A stretch of DNA of 34,133 nucleotides from Planctomycetaceae bacterium. Lineage in GTDB: Bacteria; Planctomycetota; Planctomycetia; Planctomycetales; Planctomycetaceae. The notes beneath the pieces were generated by a model. It made no database searches and was not told the DNA's origin. It saw nothing but the letters and a program-made list of their open reading frames with translations. This document shows positions 26,401-34,133 of this stretch, one piece after another. The position numbers were made by a program, and so were the translations under genes. Position 1 is the first letter of the stretch; the number at the start of each line of letters is the position of its first letter. The stretch lies in assembly GCA_023260695.1 (NCBI GenBank), contig JALQUR010000548.1:1-34133 (forward strand), read 5' to 3'.

Positions 26401-28224
26401 GTGCGTAAACACTCCGTGACACCCATAAAGCCAGCCATCCGGCCCCCAGATGAAGGCATTCAGAGTTTCGTGCGTATCATGCCAGCCGAAACCATCTCGA
26501 ATCACAATCGCTCCTTCCGGAACGTCCCCGGGAAACTGCAGGTCCCGCTGAGGAATACCGGAGAACCCCTTTCCCTGTGGTGGCGTGCTGTCGGGTACAT
26601 CATCCTGATCCGTGTCAGGAATGAACATCAGGTAAGGTGGAGCCCCGACGAACACACCGCCATAGCCAACCTCAAGCCCACTGACCAGATTCAGCCCCTC
26701 AATGAAGGTCTTTGAGTGATCAAGGACCCCATCGCCGGTGGTGTCCTCAAAAATCATGATCCGATCCTTCCCGTCACCATCTGCCGCTCGCTGAGGATAG
26801 GTATGTGCCTCGGCAACCCAGAGTCGCCCGCGATGGTCATAACACATGGCAATTGGCTGATGCACCTGAGGTTCGCCAGCAGCCAGCTGAACATGAAAAC
26901 CTTCGGGGACCGACATCTGCCGAGCCGCTTCTGCGGGCATCAGGCCACTGGCCATCTCCTTCCGACGCTGTGGCTGCGCATTCAGAAACTCCTCTTCAGA
27001 AACCGCTTTCGGCTGGTTGATCATCACGCTGGCCCCGACCATCCCGCCCGCGATGATGTCCGGATGACCATCCCCGTTAAGATCTTCAACAGCCAGCCCG
27101 CGCCCGACTCCTGATTCACCATCCGCCAGATGTGGTACCCAGTCGACCTCCACGTGGCCGTCCTCATCCTGCCGGCGCTTCAGTTCAAACCAGTAAACGA
27201 CAGCCCCGGCATCCCACATCGGACTCTGGCGATGATGCGACCAGTACGTCTTTCCGGTCACGATATCCTGCAGACCGTCGCCATTGATGTCAGCCATTCG
27301 CACCGCATGCGGTTCAGTAAAGAGTATTCCATAGGGACTGTCAGATGTGGTCCGACCAACAATCAGATGCTGTGTGAAGGTCACCTCACCATCAGTCACG
27401 CCTGTATTCTCAAACCATGCCAGCCCGTATTCATGAGCGTGCAGAGCGGTGACCACGTCGGCATCGCCATCACCGTCCGCATCAACAGCAAACATGTCAG
27501 CGGATGCCGGGGCGAAGGGGTAACGGTGAAACACCCACTCCTGCTCCCACGGCTGCTCGGCCGGTTGCTCCATCCAGCCATCCCGAGCCAGCAGATCCTG
27601 GCGACCGTCTGCATTCAGGTCCCCGACACCCAGACCATGCCCGAACGGAATCGGAGCGATCTTTTCCGACACTGAAACAAACGACCATGGCTCAAGCGGA
27701 GACTCAGAATTCGGACGATAAAAACCATAATGCCCCTCGCGGGTGCAGATCAGTTCAGGCAGACCATCTCCGGTCAGATCCGCAAACTGCGGCGCCTCGT
27801 TGCTGACAGAGTCCGCAACCTGAATTTTGCGCCAGAGTGACTTTGACACATCCTGACCCGGATTCTGGTAGACAAATCCCGGCGTCCCCGGAAAACCTGC
27901 CGTCAGAATGTCGTTCCAGCCATCTCCGTCAAAATCATGAATCCAGGCGAAGAAATGATCGGCGTAGCGTTCTCGTGGCTGCGGTACTGCCGGGTAGATC
28001 TCATGCCGTGCAGTGAAATCTGGCCCCGCATACCAGTGCGGGCCGTACACCACATCCGGATGACCGTCGTTATTCAGATCGCCTGCAGCGGCACCCTCTG
28101 AGTAATACACATCCGTCAGCGCCTGCCGACGAAAACTGTGCAGCACAAAATCCTCAGCAGACACCGACGAATTCGAAATCAATGCAACAATCAGAACCTG
28201 CACTGACAACCGGAGAAACGTCAT
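23500..28224 (-). CDS. Giant exported protein: FG-GAP/VCBS repeats, PVC-type dehydrogenase propeller, HEAT repeats, CxxCH haem-binding domain, C-terminal module
   Basis: Signal peptide after the ATG at 28224. Seven DxNxDG-type motifs (DLNNDGHPDVV, DFDGDGWNDIL, DLTGDGLPELI, DLNADGRQDLL, DADGDGDADVV, DINGDGLQDIV, DLNGDGHPDII). MCYDHRGRLWVAEAHTYP and FEDTTGDGVLDHSKTF; FAKTCQNCHSLFGTGGQIGPDITGSNR (CxxCH at nt 24343-24357). Confidence 0.92.
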   Translation of the reverse strand: MTFLRLSVQVLIVALISNSSVSAEDFVLHSFRRQALTDVYYSEGAAAGDLNNDGHPDVVYGPHWYAGPDFTARHEIYPAVPQPRERYADHFFAWIHDFDGDGWNDILTAGFPGTPGFVYQNPGQDVSKSLWRKIQVADSVSNEAPQFADLTGDGLPELICTREGHYGFYRPNSESPLEPWSFVSVSEKIAPIPFGHGLGVGDLNADGRQDLLARDGWMEQPAEQPWEQEWVFHRYPFAPASADMFAVDADGDGDADVVTALHAHEYGLAWFENTGVTDGEVTFTQHLIVGRTTSDSPYGILFTEPHAVRMADINGDGLQDIVTGKTYWSHHRQSPMWDAGAVVYWFELKRRQDEDGHVEVDWVPHLADGESGVGRGLAVEDLNGDGHPDIIAGGMVGASVMINQPKAVSEEEFLNAQPQRRKEMASGLMPAEAARQMSVPEGFHVQLAAGEPQVHQPIAMCYDHRGRLWVAEAHTYPQRAADGDGKDRIMIFEDTTGDGVLDHSKTFIEGLNLVSGLEVGYGGVFVGAPPYLMFIPDTDQDDVPDSTPPQGKGFSGIPQRDLQFPGDVPEGAIVIRDGFGWHDTHETLNAFIWGPDGWLYGCHGVFTHSRAGRPGAVDTDRIPLNAAVWRYHPVRDVFEPFMHGTSNPWGVDFNDRGQAFITACVIPHLWHVIQGARYQRQGGQHFNPYTYEDIGTIADHAHYVGNIRDHAWWGHEPQAAGATLDAGGGHAHCGAMIYLGDNWPEQYRNRIYFNNVHGNRVNCDVLEQVQGDSSWVGHHGQDLLVANDHYFRGINLRYGPDGTVLLIDWYDRNACHRTNPEIWDRTNGRIYRVAYGQPKAVAVDASQWSEAELLQMHFHQNEWFSRMATRQLMERGCSRQLAADLWRHAADSDLKLSHRLRCLWSLHAANGLDSEQVVRLLKDSEAWIRSWTIQLELEDLQISDELLAMLEELAEADDSAVVRLYLSSALQRIPVERRVGLAGALAAHAEDATDHNLPLMLWYGIEPLVAADPAAAMKIAAATPIEKLRRFIVRRAASDNQSLPAVIELLADTDSADQQLLFLEEVMAACEGRVDIPMPEGWKSAYPHLQKSAEQAVRDRADQLAVLFGDQRVFGAMRNLLADQEASAERRQQALAVLVRGQDRESSSVLLSPGVLRQSALQGAAVRALATLGGDQTPSVLLREYSDFPAEVKSDAIGTLVSRPLWVRSLLTAIADGEVRSADLHAYHVRQILTFEDAELNELLQKHWGEIRESDADRQKQLAEWKKKLTPAILSKASRGNGRRVFAKTCQNCHSLFGTGGQIGPDITGSNRANLDYILENMLDPSAVVGRDYQVTVLALTDGRVVQGMLRRETDSALTIQTLNDQLVIPLAEIEERTLSTISMMPERQLDALSGDEVRDLVAYLGSPVQVALSGPAAPINAESGRVEGAQEGEKLKIVEKTAGRAASQPMGDFRAARWSGADQLWWTGAAPGDRLAVEIEVPADGIWDVELVLTRARDYGVFRVTLGEKVLDAGVDLFNSGEVITTGVLTYGGIRVQQGPQRLTFEITGANPQAVRSFMLGLDYVRLVPAAVQ

Positions 28225-28752
28225 TGAAGTACCTGTTCGCAGAAGTTGGGACGGATAACTACAGCAGCATACCAGCTGAATCACGAGCAACTGAACTGCG
28301 TCAGTCGCCTGTTCAGCGGAGAGGCATACTTTATCCTTACGGACGAAAAACCGCCATGTCGCAGACTGCACCTGCCCCGGGAAGGAATCAGGATTCGTGA
28401 ATTACGTCTTCGCTGCCGACTGGATTCTGCTGTGCTGTGCATGGTCTGAGTTTCCGCCCCCGCCCGGGTGGCAGCAGATTCGATCAATCCGCCCCTTCCG
28501 ATACAAACGCCAGGCTTTACTGATCTTCCCCCGTTCAGCCGAATTCCTGCTGTCTGTGATCAACTGCTGCTGCCGACATCCAGAGAAAGACTGGAAGGCA
28601 ATTTGCAGCTTTCGGTAAGCCGGAGCAGTCCTGTTGCTCCTTTAGAAACTCATTCACACTACGATTCCCAGTGGATTGTCTGGCTGCACGAACCTGAGAA
28701 CTGTGCGCTACGATACAACTGCGATCTGATCAGGCCAACCTCGGAGAAACTC

Positions 28753-29151
28753 ATGCTCGCACAACTGATTCCCGAGAGCGGTGCACCACCTATTACACTC
28801 GAGGCTTCGATCAACGTACTTGGCCGCAGCTCACGACTGTGCGACGTGATTCTCGATGACAGCAGCATCTCCAAGATGCACTGCATGCTGGTCAAGACTG
28901 ATGGACTGATCTATCTGCGGGATCTTGGAAGCACCAACGGCACGCGAGTCAACGGTCAGCGGGTGATCCGCGGTGCTCTCCTGCCGGGCGACCAGCTGGC
29001 TTTTGGAGCACTCGGATTCAAAGTCCATTTCGGACCCGATCAGGGTTCCAGACCTGTTCTCCCCGCAAACCCACGAAAAAAGAATGGGATGGACGCCAGC
29101 CAGAGCGATGTCCGACTCCTCGGGGATTCTGACTTTCTGCTGCCAGACTGA
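28753..29151 (+). CDS. FHA domain protein
   Basis: NVLGRSSRLCDVILDDSSISKMHCMLVKTDGLIYLRDLGSTNGTRVNGQRV is a classic FHA core. GGAG lies 6 nt before the ATG at 28753, so the upstream extension in the track (28468) is probably non-coding. Confidence 0.92.
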   Translation: MLAQLIPESGAPPITLEASINVLGRSSRLCDVILDDSSISKMHCMLVKTDGLIYLRDLGSTNGTRVNGQRVIRGALLPGDQLAFGALGFKVHFGPDQGSRPVLPANPRKKNGMDASQSDVRLLGDSDFLLPD

Positions 29152-29462
29152 TGAGCACTGCAGTAACGATGCCAATGCGCGAGGACTCCTTGCTCATCCC
29201 TGCTGCAGTCCCGTACACCTCCGCATTGCTCCCTGAGCTCGGATGAATCGCTGCGGAAGCCATTCTGAACCGCCGCCGTATTCTCAAATCGTACTGCGAT
29301 CGTCTCAGGTACCGACGTGAGATGAATTCCGCAGCAGCACTCCCTAAACTGCCCGAAGTCCGAAAACAGCGTGTCTCATGGAGACCTTCCGCTGGCTGAT
29401 GCCGCCAGCAGCCAGTGTCCATGCCGCCACTCGCCTTGCATCCGTCCAATCGAGGCTCACTC

Positions 29463-30749
29463 ATGGATCTGTCCATCGTTCAGCACGCCGAAATCAAGGA
29501 AATTGTGGGAACACTGCTGTTCGCACTGGCTGTGATTCACACTTTTCTGGTGAAGAAGTTTGCCGTCTGGGCGCATCGCTATCCGGAAGGATCGCTGCAG
29601 GAAAACCTGCTGCATTTTCTTGCCGAAACTGAAGTAGTTTTTGGGCTCTGGGCTGCAGTACTCTTTGTTGCCTTCTCCTGCTTCGAAGGACTGCACTCCG
29701 CGATTGAGTACATTGAAGCAGCGAACTTCACTGAACCAAAATTTGTGCTGGTGGTGATGGTCGTCGCAGCAACTCGACCAGTCGTGAAACTTGCCGAACA
29801 GATGATCCTCGGAATCTCACGCATGCTCCCCGTTCAGGAAAGCACTGCGTTCTTCTTTTCCAGCCTGGCAATTGGCCCCCTGCTCGGCTCATTCATTACG
29901 GAGCCTGCAGCCATGACGCTGCTGGCACTTGTCCTGAAGGAACGCTACTTCGATCGCGGTATCGGCCAGACGCTGACCTACGCCATGATGGGGCTGCTCT
30001 TTGTCAACGTCTCCATCGGAGGCACCCTGACACACTTCGCAGCACCACCAGTGCTGATGGTCGCCAGTGCGTGGGACTGGGACGCAATGCACATGATCAC
30101 AAACTTCGGCTGGCGCGCTGTCCTTTCATGCCTTGTTTCGACATCGATCGTATTGCTGATCTTCTGGCGACAGATCGCAGCCATTGAACCACCAGTGGTT
30201 CGGGACAGTTTCATCCCACGCTGGCTGACCGGAATGCACGTGGCCTTTCTGGCTGTGGTCGTGTTTTTCTCACATCATGAAGATATCTTCTTCGGCGTGT
30301 TTATGCTCTTCCTCGGACTGGTCACCGCCACCAGAGAATTCCAGGACCCGCTGAAGCTGAAGGAAGGGCTGCTGGTCGGCTTCTTCCTCGCCGGTCTGGT
30401 TACCTTCGGCAGTCTGCAGAGCTGGTGGCTGTCACCACTCATTGGCAGCCTGAATGAAGCGTCGCTCTACTTTGGTGCCACCGGACTGACTGCCATTACC
30501 GATAACGCAGCACTCACACTGCTGGGCAGCAAAGTCGAAGGCCTCACCGATGCCATGAAATATGCACTCGTTGCAGGTGCTGTCACCGGCGGCGGGCTGA
30601 CCGTGATTGCCAATGCACCAAACCCTGCCGGCGTCGGAATCCTGCAGTCATCACCGGCATTCGCAGGAAACGGCGTCAGCCCGATTAAACTGCTGCTGGG
30701 TGCATTGTTCCCGACCGCAGTCGCAATTGGCTGTTTCTGGTACATCTGA
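29463..30749 (+). CDS. Putative Na+/H+ antiporter (PF07399-like integral membrane protein)
   Basis: About 428 aa, polytopic: FGLWAAVLFVAF, VVKLAEQMILGISRMLP, AIGPLLGSFITEPAAMTLLALVL, NVSIGGTLTHFAAPPVLMVA, ITDNAALTLLGSKVEGLTDAMKYALVAGAVTGGGLTVIANAPNPAG. GAGG before the ATG. Confidence 0.8.
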   Translation: MDLSIVQHAEIKEIVGTLLFALAVIHTFLVKKFAVWAHRYPEGSLQENLLHFLAETEVVFGLWAAVLFVAFSCFEGLHSAIEYIEAANFTEPKFVLVVMVVAATRPVVKLAEQMILGISRMLPVQESTAFFFSSLAIGPLLGSFITEPAAMTLLALVLKERYFDRGIGQTLTYAMMGLLFVNVSIGGTLTHFAAPPVLMVASAWDWDAMHMITNFGWRAVLSCLVSTSIVLLIFWRQIAAIEPPVVRDSFIPRWLTGMHVAFLAVVVFFSHHEDIFFGVFMLFLGLVTATREFQDPLKLKEGLLVGFFLAGLVTFGSLQSWWLSPLIGSLNEASLYFGATGLTAITDNAALTLLGSKVEGLTDAMKYALVAGAVTGGGLTVIANAPNPAGVGILQSSPAFAGNGVSPIKLLLGALFPTAVAIGCFWYI

Positions 30750-30901
30750 TCCGACACACCTGAACACAGGCTCCCCGCAAACGCTCCCACGTACCGCTGC
30801 GGTAATCCGGCGGCTCGCCGTCGCCTGACCCCACTCCCCCGACTTCAGCACGCAGCCCCCGCCACTGGTCCCTCAGGAAGCGAACCAGCTGAAGCATCGC
30901 T

Positions 30902-31933
30902 TCAGGTTGCCGCTGAAGTCTGCGGTTCGTACAAAACCGGACCTCCGGCAAGTCGTACAAACAGCCGTTCCAGCAGGATCACCGGATCGACCCGACTGCC
31001 ACCCTTCATGTCGCGGTCCGCTTCAATCAGCAGGGAATAAATACGGCTCGCTTTTTCAAAACCCAGTCGTTTGAGATAGCGTTCGCCAGCTTCAATCTCG
31101 TTGCCTCGGAAAATGCCTGCTTCCTTCAATGCACTTCGGAGCGGTGTCCCCTGTCGGGCCCGCTCAGTCGCTTCTGCATACCTCCGAAATATGTACACCA
31201 GTCCCCCCAGAACTTTCTGTGGTGCCTCTCCTCCGTGAATCAGCTTTTCCAGATTCAGAAGGGCACTCCCCGGCTGTCCATCACGAATCGCGTCGAGCAT
31301 GTCCCAGGTTGTCTGAGTCTTCCAGCCACCAACAACGCGTGTAACGTCCTCACGCGTGATCTCTGGCGCATCACCTGCCAGAGACGACAGCTTGTCAATT
31401 TCCTGCTGCAGCTGAGTCAGACTTTCACCCGCCAGATCTGTGATCAATGACGCAGTCTCGGAATCCAGCTTCTTGCCGAACTCATCACGAGCCAGTTGTT
31501 GCATCCATCTGATCAGCGCAGCCCCACTCAGCTCGGAGCACTCAATGATCAGCCCGGAGGAACTGACAGCCTTGTACAGTCGCTCCGTTTTCTTCCACTT
31601 CTGCAGGTCCAGAATCAGCAGCGAACCAGATGAAGGTTTTTCAACCCACCCCTCCAGCTCGGATCGATACCTGCTGATGAACTCTTCAGCTCCTTCAATG
31701 AGCACACTCCGCTGATCGCCAAACATCGATACCGTCCGAAGCTCTGCAAACACATCCTTGACGTCTGCATCACTCCCGGAAAGTCGCGAAATGGCGATCT
31801 CCCCCGATTCGTCAGTTACCCCCGGGATTGCTCGCAGCACGGGCGCACGAAAAAAACGCTCCGGGCCGACCAGAGCAATCACGCTGGTCGACGTGATCGC
31901 AGTTTTTCCTGAAATTACCTCAGTCGCATGCAT
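30902..31933 (-). CDS. holA: DNA polymerase III subunit delta
   Basis: VIALVGPERFFRAPVLRAI, FGDQRSVLIEGAEEFI, LIIECSELSGAALIRWMQQLARDEFGKKLDSETASLITDLAGESLTQLQQEIDKLSSL. The alternative GTG at 32011 would overlap the upstream stop. Confidence 0.85.
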   Translation of the reverse strand: MHATEVISGKTAITSTSVIALVGPERFFRAPVLRAIPGVTDESGEIAISRLSGSDADVKDVFAELRTVSMFGDQRSVLIEGAEEFISRYRSELEGWVEKPSSGSLLILDLQKWKKTERLYKAVSSSGLIIECSELSGAALIRWMQQLARDEFGKKLDSETASLITDLAGESLTQLQQEIDKLSSLAGDAPEITREDVTRVVGGWKTQTTWDMLDAIRDGQPGSALLNLEKLIHGGEAPQKVLGGLVYIFRRYAEATERARQGTPLRSALKEAGIFRGNEIEAGERYLKRLGFEKASRIYSLLIEADRDMKGGSRVDPVILLERLFVRLAGGPVLYEPQTSAAT

Positions 31934-32007
31934 GGAATGAAGCCTAAGACCTGCTGCTGCAGGCGTCCAGTGAGCCCTGTCAAACACAATTTCAGCTCGG
32001 GAACAGA

Positions 32008-33348
32008 TCACATGAGCAATTCGCTGATGGGCTGTACATCGTGGTCGGCCAGCGGAATAGGCCTGCCGATATTGCTGATATTCGTGGTGGCTGCGTCCAC
32101 ACCCAACCCGCCACAGACCGTTGCAATCAGTTGCTGTGCGGTCACGGGATTGTCCCTGATCGCCACACCATCAGCTTCAGTCGCCCCGTAAGTCTGGCCC
32201 CCGCGTATCCCTCCGCCACCAGCAACGACAGACCAGCTGCCTGGCCAGTGGTCGCGGCCGGAATTCGGATTAATTACCGGTGTCCTGCCAAATTCTCCCA
32301 TCCAGAGCACCAGCGTGGATTCCAGCAGACCCCGTTCACGAAGATCAGTGAGCAGTGTCGACCACGCCGGGTCAAGCACTCTGCAGAGATCAGCAACGGA
32401 GGAGAAGTTCTCGCTGTGCGTATCCCATCCCGCTCCGCCGGTTCCATCCGGACTTCCCAGCGACACCTCCACAAATGCAACACCGCTCTCCACCAGCCGG
32501 CGTGCCAGCAGACACCCCTGACCAAATGCTGAACGCCCATACGATTCGCGCAGAGCCGCAGGCTCGCCGCTCAGATCAAACGCCTGAACAGCCGCAGATG
32601 TCATCATCCGAACAGCCGACTGATAAGCCTGACGGTGGCTTTGCCCGGGAACATCCGGACGGTGCTGCAGAAACTGATCCTCCAGCCGTCCCAGCATCTG
32701 CAGACGTGTGCGGAGGCGTGCGTCGCCAATAGTTTCGTTGACCTTCAGATTGCGGACTTCAAACGCCGCCAGCGCATCCTCCCGCGATTGGCCGGTTACA
32801 ATCAATGGCGACCACGCAGGCCCCAGAAATCCAGGCGACCAGGCATCAGGATTCACAGCACGGAAGGGATTGATACTGATAAATGGTGGCAGGTCTGAAT
32901 TGTCCTGAACCAGCTCATGTGCCAGAAATGAGCCCATGGCCGGATACCGAATCGGCCCCTGAGGCAGATACCCCGTGCGCAGAAAGTACGTAGCGCGGTT
33001 GTGATCTCCCTCCTTTGTACTCATTGATCGAATAATCGCCAGATCCTGCATCCGGGCAGCAATTCCTGGCAGGTTCTCTGAGATCGAAATGCCAGGCACG
33101 ACTGTCTGAATCGCCTTTCCGGGCCCACCGTTCTCATGCTCCGGTTTGGGATCAAATGTCTCAAGCTGGCTCGGCCCTCCTGACATCCACAACAGTATGC
33201 AGGATCTGGGTGGCCGGCCAGTAGTTCCAAGCAACTCGTCAGCCAGAGCAGGGAACCATCCCGAAGATGAAGTCGTGGAACACGCCAACGCAGCATTTCT
33301 GATCAACTGACGACGACTGTATGTCGGCCCCGTGTTCCAACTTTTCAT
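32008..33348 (-). CDS. DUF1501 domain-containing protein, putative Tat substrate
   Basis: N-terminal SRRQLIRNAALA (twin-arginine-like); CILLWMSGGPSQLETFDPKPEHENGGPGKAIQTVVPGISISENLPGIAARMQDLAIIRSMSTKEGDHNRATYFLRTGY; WMGEFGRTPVINPNSGRDHWPGSWSVVAGGGGIRGGQTYGATE. Confidence 0.95.
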   Translation of the reverse strand: MKSWNTGPTYSRRQLIRNAALACSTTSSSGWFPALADELLGTTGRPPRSCILLWMSGGPSQLETFDPKPEHENGGPGKAIQTVVPGISISENLPGIAARMQDLAIIRSMSTKEGDHNRATYFLRTGYLPQGPIRYPAMGSFLAHELVQDNSDLPPFISINPFRAVNPDAWSPGFLGPAWSPLIVTGQSREDALAAFEVRNLKVNETIGDARLRTRLQMLGRLEDQFLQHRPDVPGQSHRQAYQSAVRMMTSAAVQAFDLSGEPAALRESYGRSAFGQGCLLARRLVESGVAFVEVSLGSPDGTGGAGWDTHSENFSSVADLCRVLDPAWSTLLTDLRERGLLESTLVLWMGEFGRTPVINPNSGRDHWPGSWSVVAGGGGIRGGQTYGATEADGVAIRDNPVTAQQLIATVCGGLGVDAATTNISNIGRPIPLADHDVQPISELLM

Positions 33349-33405
33349 GGTTCAGCTCCTCGTTCTGCACGAACCCAGAACACTCACCTGCTGACAGTCT
33401 GACCA

Positions 33406-34133
33406 TCAGTGATTCAGCAGGAACTCTGAAGAATTCAGCAGCGCCCAGAACAGATCTGCAAGAATCGCATCGCGGTCCCCGGGAGCCGATGCTGCCTCCA
33501 GCAGCGATTCCACTTCTGCCAGCTCTTCGGCATCAGGGCTGCGGCTCAAAGCAGCAAGAAATAACATCTCGATCCGCTCCCGATCATCGATAATCGGAAA
33601 TCGCAAAGTCCCAGTCAGGGTCTGACCTACGTCCGGGCTGGTCGCATCCGCAACGAACTCGCCGTTCATCATCGCCAGAGCCTGAAGGATCGTGGTTTCC
33701 TTCTGCTGTGCGGTACTGGCTTCATCCTCAAACAAAGTCAGGAATCGGCCCCGTGGACTTTCCGTATCAACCACGAACGGGTTTTCACTGCGATAGGGCT
33801 GATAAAACCCCGTCGCTTCCGCCAGACTGTCAAACAACTGCTCAGGAGTCAGACCTCGGAGTGTCGATCGGGCGAACATCTGAGCGTCGTCCTGAGAATC
33901 GTGGGACTGCCGGCTGCTGAGCTGATACGTGCGAGTCGATGTAATTGCCCGAATCAGGAACCGTAAATCGAAGTCATGTGCCACCAGCTGCTGAGCAAGC
34001 AGATCCAGGACTTCCGGATGCGCTGGTGGATTAAGGTCGGAAAAATCATCCACCGGATGCACAATTCCCTGACCCATAAACAATGCCCACACTCGATTCG
34101 CAGCCATCCGCGAAAACCACGGATTCTCACGCG
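33406..34133 (-). CDS. DUF1553 (DUF1549/DUF1553) domain protein, N-terminus beyond the right window edge
   Basis: Frame stays open to the right edge (RENPWFSRMAANRVWALFMGQGIVHPVDDFSDLNPPAHPEVLDLLAQQLVAHDFDLRFLIRAITSTRTYQLSS). The track's ATG at 34107 is internal. Confidence 0.93.
   Translation of the reverse strand, partial: RENPWFSRMAANRVWALFMGQGIVHPVDDFSDLNPPAHPEVLDLLAQQLVAHDFDLRFLIRAITSTRTYQLSSRQSHDSQDDAQMFARSTLRGLTPEQLFDSLAEATGFYQPYRSENPFVVDTESPRGRFLTLFEDEASTAQQKETTILQALAMMNGEFVADATSPDVGQTLTGTLRFPIIDDRERIEMLFLAALSRSPDAEELAEVESLLEAASAPGDRDAILADLFWALLNSSEFLLNH

Noticed and set aside
25954-26715. 253-aa plus-strand ORF, with 25504-25905, 26716-27114 and 27130-27675, opposite the FG-GAP/PVC gene
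   Set aside because: All antisense to a strongly supported coding frame; composition is mirror-frame noise.
28468-28752. N-terminal extension of the FHA ORF
   Set aside because: Low similarity to any domain, and a good GGAG-ATG start exists at 28753.
30750-30901. CGGCG-GCT-CGCCG hairpin (30808-30820) between the antiporter and holA genes as an intrinsic terminator
   Set aside because: Only a 5-bp stem and no T tract on either side; too weak to call a terminator.
1-34133. High frequency of CTGCAG (PstI-like) and CTG/CAG strings
   Set aside because: Explained by Leu-Gln codon preference (CTG CAG) in coding regions on both strands rather than a dedicated motif.
1-34133. Defence island, prophage or transposon content
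   Set aside because: No transposase, integrase, restriction-modification, toxin-antitoxin or phage structural motifs were recognised in the translated frames.

Overview
High-GC bacterial window with a planctomycete-type gene repertoire (DUF1501, DUF1553, PVC-type CxxCH dehydrogenases, giant beta-propeller proteins). Lineage is inferred from gene families only. I support 19 protein-coding genes. Two run off the window edges: a TolC-family efflux gene (- strand, left edge), which the ORF track omits because it has no stop in the window, and a DUF1553 gene (right edge). Plus-strand housekeeping genes follow: a YkgJ-like protein, hisS, an RNase Z-like MBL hydrolase, mobB-like, and a DUF3127/SSB-like protein. 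The most notable region is 7.6-17.4 kb, where three co-directional genes sit close together. They encode a ~2037 aa exported fusion (polysaccharide-deacetylase-like + ceramidase-like + PVC dehydrogenase + HEAT + CxxCH + C-terminal module), an N,N-dimethylformamidase-beta-like protein, and an orphan histidine kinase whose sensor domain carries a CxxCH motif. On the - strand are a giant PQQ-like propeller protein, an ACT-domain protein, a CPBP protease, and a second giant FG-GAP/PVC-dehydrogenase/CxxCH protein. The right part holds FHA, Na+/H+ antiporter, holA, DUF1501 and DUF1553 genes. I saw no tRNA, rRNA, CRISPR array, transposase or prophage genes. Domain calls come from recognising motifs by eye, not from searches.
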